Assembly: GCA_938036915.1 (NCBI GenBank)
Contig: CALHVV010000064.1
Coordinates: forward strand, 1-5,765
Length of the DNA stretch: 5,765 nucleotides
Direction of reading: 5' to 3'
From: an uncultured Candidatus Saccharibacteria bacterium
Lineage (GTDB): Bacteria > Patescibacteriota > Saccharimonadia > Saccharimonadales > Saccharimonadaceae
This document shows positions 4,196 to 5,765 of this stretch, piece by piece. Numbering within the stretch: position 1 is the first letter of the stretch; each line of letters begins with the position of its first letter. A model generated the notes under the pieces. The model was not told the DNA's origin. It worked only from the letters and a program-made list of their open reading frames with translations, and ran no database searches. The position numbers and the translations under genes were made by a program.

Positions 4196-5765
4196 GTGAC
4201 ACACATACCATTTCAGCTTCGTTCTTCCTATCAACCGACCGGTGATCAGCCACAGGCGATCGCTCAGCTACTTGGCGGCCTGGAGGCTGGTCAGCGCGAG
4301 CAGACACTACTTGGTGCGACGGGTAGCGGTAAGACCTTTACGATGGCAAATATTATCGCTCAGCGTGGCGTGCCGACGCTTGTTTTGGCGCATAACAAAA
4401 CACTCGCGGCGCAGCTCTTTAGTGAGTTCAAACAGTTCTTTCCAGACAATGAAGTACACTACTTTGTTAGTTATTTTGATTATTATCAGCCAGAAGCATA
4501 TATTGCCAGCAGTGATACGTATATCGAGAAGGATTCAGCCATCAATGAGGAAATCGACCGCCTCCGCCATGCAGCGACTGATGCATTACTCACGCGCCGC
4601 GATGTGATTATTGTGGCCAGTGTTAGCTGTATCTATGGCCTGGGTTCGCCAGCCGATTATTATGAGCTATCCGTCACAGTGCGTCAGGGTGAGCGGCGCG
4701 TTCAGGATAAATTTTTGCGCCAGCTGATGGATATCCAATACCATCGCAATGATATCGATTTTGCGCGCGGTGCCTTTCGCGTCAAGGGCGATGTGGTCGA
4801 CGTCTTTCCGGCTGGGCAAGAGACAGCCTATCGGGTGGAATTTTTTGGGGATGAGGTAGATCGGATTACGCACATCAACCCGCTCACTGGCGAGATTCTC
4901 GATGAGCCAGCGGAGTTTACCATCTTTCCGAGCAGTCACTATGCAACACCTAAGGAGAAAATTAAGCAGGCGATTGACCGGATTCGGCAGGAGTATGAGG
5001 AGCGTGAACAGTGGTTTGAGACGCATGGCAAACTGCTCGAGGCGCAGCGCTTGAGCCAGCGCACCAAGTACGATCTGGAAATGCTCGAGCAGACTGGCTT
5101 CGTGAAGGGGATAGAGAACTATAGTCGCTATCTCACCAACCGCGAAGCGGGTGAGCAGCCAGCTACCTTGCTCGATTACTTTCCTGACGATTTCTTGATG
5201 CTGATCGACGAGAGTCACGTAACCGTCCCCCAAGTGCGCGCGATGTATAATGGTGACCGGGCTCGCAAAGAAGTGCTGGTGGAGCATGGCTTTCGCCTGC
5301 CAAGCGCGCTAGACAATCGTCCACTGCGCTTTGATGAATTTGATAAGCATATCAACCAAGTGATTTATGTCTCTGCTACCCCTGGTGATTATGAGCTAGA
5401 GCGCAGTCCCGCACCCGCTCAGCAGGTGATTCGCCCCACTGGTTTGCTCGACCCAGAAATCATCGTTCGGCCAACGGAAGGGCAAGTAGATGACCTCATT
5501 GCAGAGATTCGCGAGCGCACCAGCCAGCAGCAGCGCGTGCTCGTGACAACGCTCACTAAGCGGATGGCTGAGGATCTCTCTACCTACCTGACCGAACTCG
5601 GTATCAAGACAGCTTATATCCACAGCGAGATAGACACGCTCGAGCGCGGTGATATTCTACGTGATCTGCGCATGGGCCTGTATGATGTCCTGGTGGGGAT
5701 CAATCTCTTGCGCGAGGGGATCGACTTGCCAGAGGTCAGCTTAGTAGCGATTATGGATGCTGATA
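4196..5765 (+). CDS. uvrB: UvrABC excision repair subunit B, C-terminus cut by window edge
   Basis: DNA damage-verifying helicase-like ATPase of nucleotide excision repair; UvrA loads it at lesions and it then recruits UvrC. 523 codons are present of the roughly 670 usual. Walker A GATGSGKT is at residues 40-47. The damage-probing beta-hairpin region (about 91-113) has the expected aromatics Tyr93, Phe94, Tyr96 and Tyr97 before QPEAYIASSDTYIEKD. The UvrA-interacting domain 2 follows (about 150-250). DESH at 338-341 is Walker B, YNGDRARK follows it, SATPG is at 393-397, and REGIDLPEV at 506-514 is helicase motif V. Motif VI and the C-terminal UVR domain that binds UvrC lie beyond the window. 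GTG 4196 is chosen because the frame meets the epimerase stop codon upstream with no ATG between, and THIPFQLRSSYQPTGDQP matches the family N-terminus. The next in-frame ATG is after Walker A. Confidence 0.97.
   Translation, partial: MTHIPFQLRSSYQPTGDQPQAIAQLLGGLEAGQREQTLLGATGSGKTFTMANIIAQRGVPTLVLAHNKTLAAQLFSEFKQFFPDNEVHYFVSYFDYYQPEAYIASSDTYIEKDSAINEEIDRLRHAATDALLTRRDVIIVASVSCIYGLGSPADYYELSVTVRQGERRVQDKFLRQLMDIQYHRNDIDFARGAFRVKGDVVDVFPAGQETAYRVEFFGDEVDRITHINPLTGEILDEPAEFTIFPSSHYATPKEKIKQAIDRIRQEYEEREQWFETHGKLLEAQRLSQRTKYDLEMLEQTGFVKGIENYSRYLTNREAGEQPATLLDYFPDDFLMLIDESHVTVPQVRAMYNGDRARKEVLVEHGFRLPSALDNRPLRFDEFDKHINQVIYVSATPGDYELERSPAPAQQVIRPTGLLDPEIIVRPTEGQVDDLIAEIRERTSQQQRVLVTTLTKRMAEDLSTYLTELGIKTAYIHSEIDTLERGDILRDLRMGLYDVLVGINLLREGIDLPEVSLVAIMDAD

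Noticed and set aside
4667..5287. Open frame on the minus strand inside uvrB
   Set aside because: It lies wholly within clearly conserved UvrB coding sequence on the plus strand, with no promoter or ribosome site that I could support.

Overview
This window looks like chromosomal housekeeping DNA from a small-genome bacterium. It carries six recognisable protein genes, two of them cut by the window edges, plus one possible small ORF. The UvrB and Rel proteins are clearly bacterial. Three things together suggest the Candidate Phyla Radiation (Patescibacteria), perhaps Saccharibacteria: a shortened Rel protein, a divergent epimerase, and mixed leaderless and Shine-Dalgarno starts. That placement is an inference from general resemblance and needs a database search. 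The four confident genes whose ends are visible stop with TAG or TAA, so the sequence does not show how UGA is read.

Layout, left to right. On the minus strand at 1-525 is the N-terminal part of a cytoplasmic glycerophosphodiester phosphodiesterase, read out of the window. Facing away from it at 673-1203 is the gene for soluble family I inorganic pyrophosphatase (ppa). A perfect 16-bp hairpin at 1219-1253 separates ppa from the convergent minus-strand gene at 1261-2832. That gene encodes a Rel/SpoT-type (p)ppGpp synthetase/hydrolase that ends shortly after its TGS domain. Divergent from rel is a type IV pilin-like gene at 2937-3350. After a stretch with promoter signals and a possible 43-codon ORF (3433-3564) come a ribulose-phosphate 3-epimerase-family gene (3524-4168) and uvrB (4196 to the window end), both on the plus strand.

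The genes do not form one pathway. They are a nucleotide stress regulator (Rel), a pyrophosphate-removing enzyme, a DNA repair helicase, a sugar-phosphate enzyme, a lipid head-group hydrolase and a surface pilin. What ties the window together is how the genes start. The phosphodiesterase, rel, the small ORF, the epimerase and uvrB each have a TANNNT -10 hexamer 6 to 9 bases before the start codon and no usable Shine-Dalgarno site, which predicts leaderless or nearly leaderless mRNAs. In contrast, ppa and the pilin gene have promoters further upstream and clear Shine-Dalgarno sequences. No mobile element, CRISPR array, tRNA or rRNA was seen, and no clearly novel multi-gene system is present.
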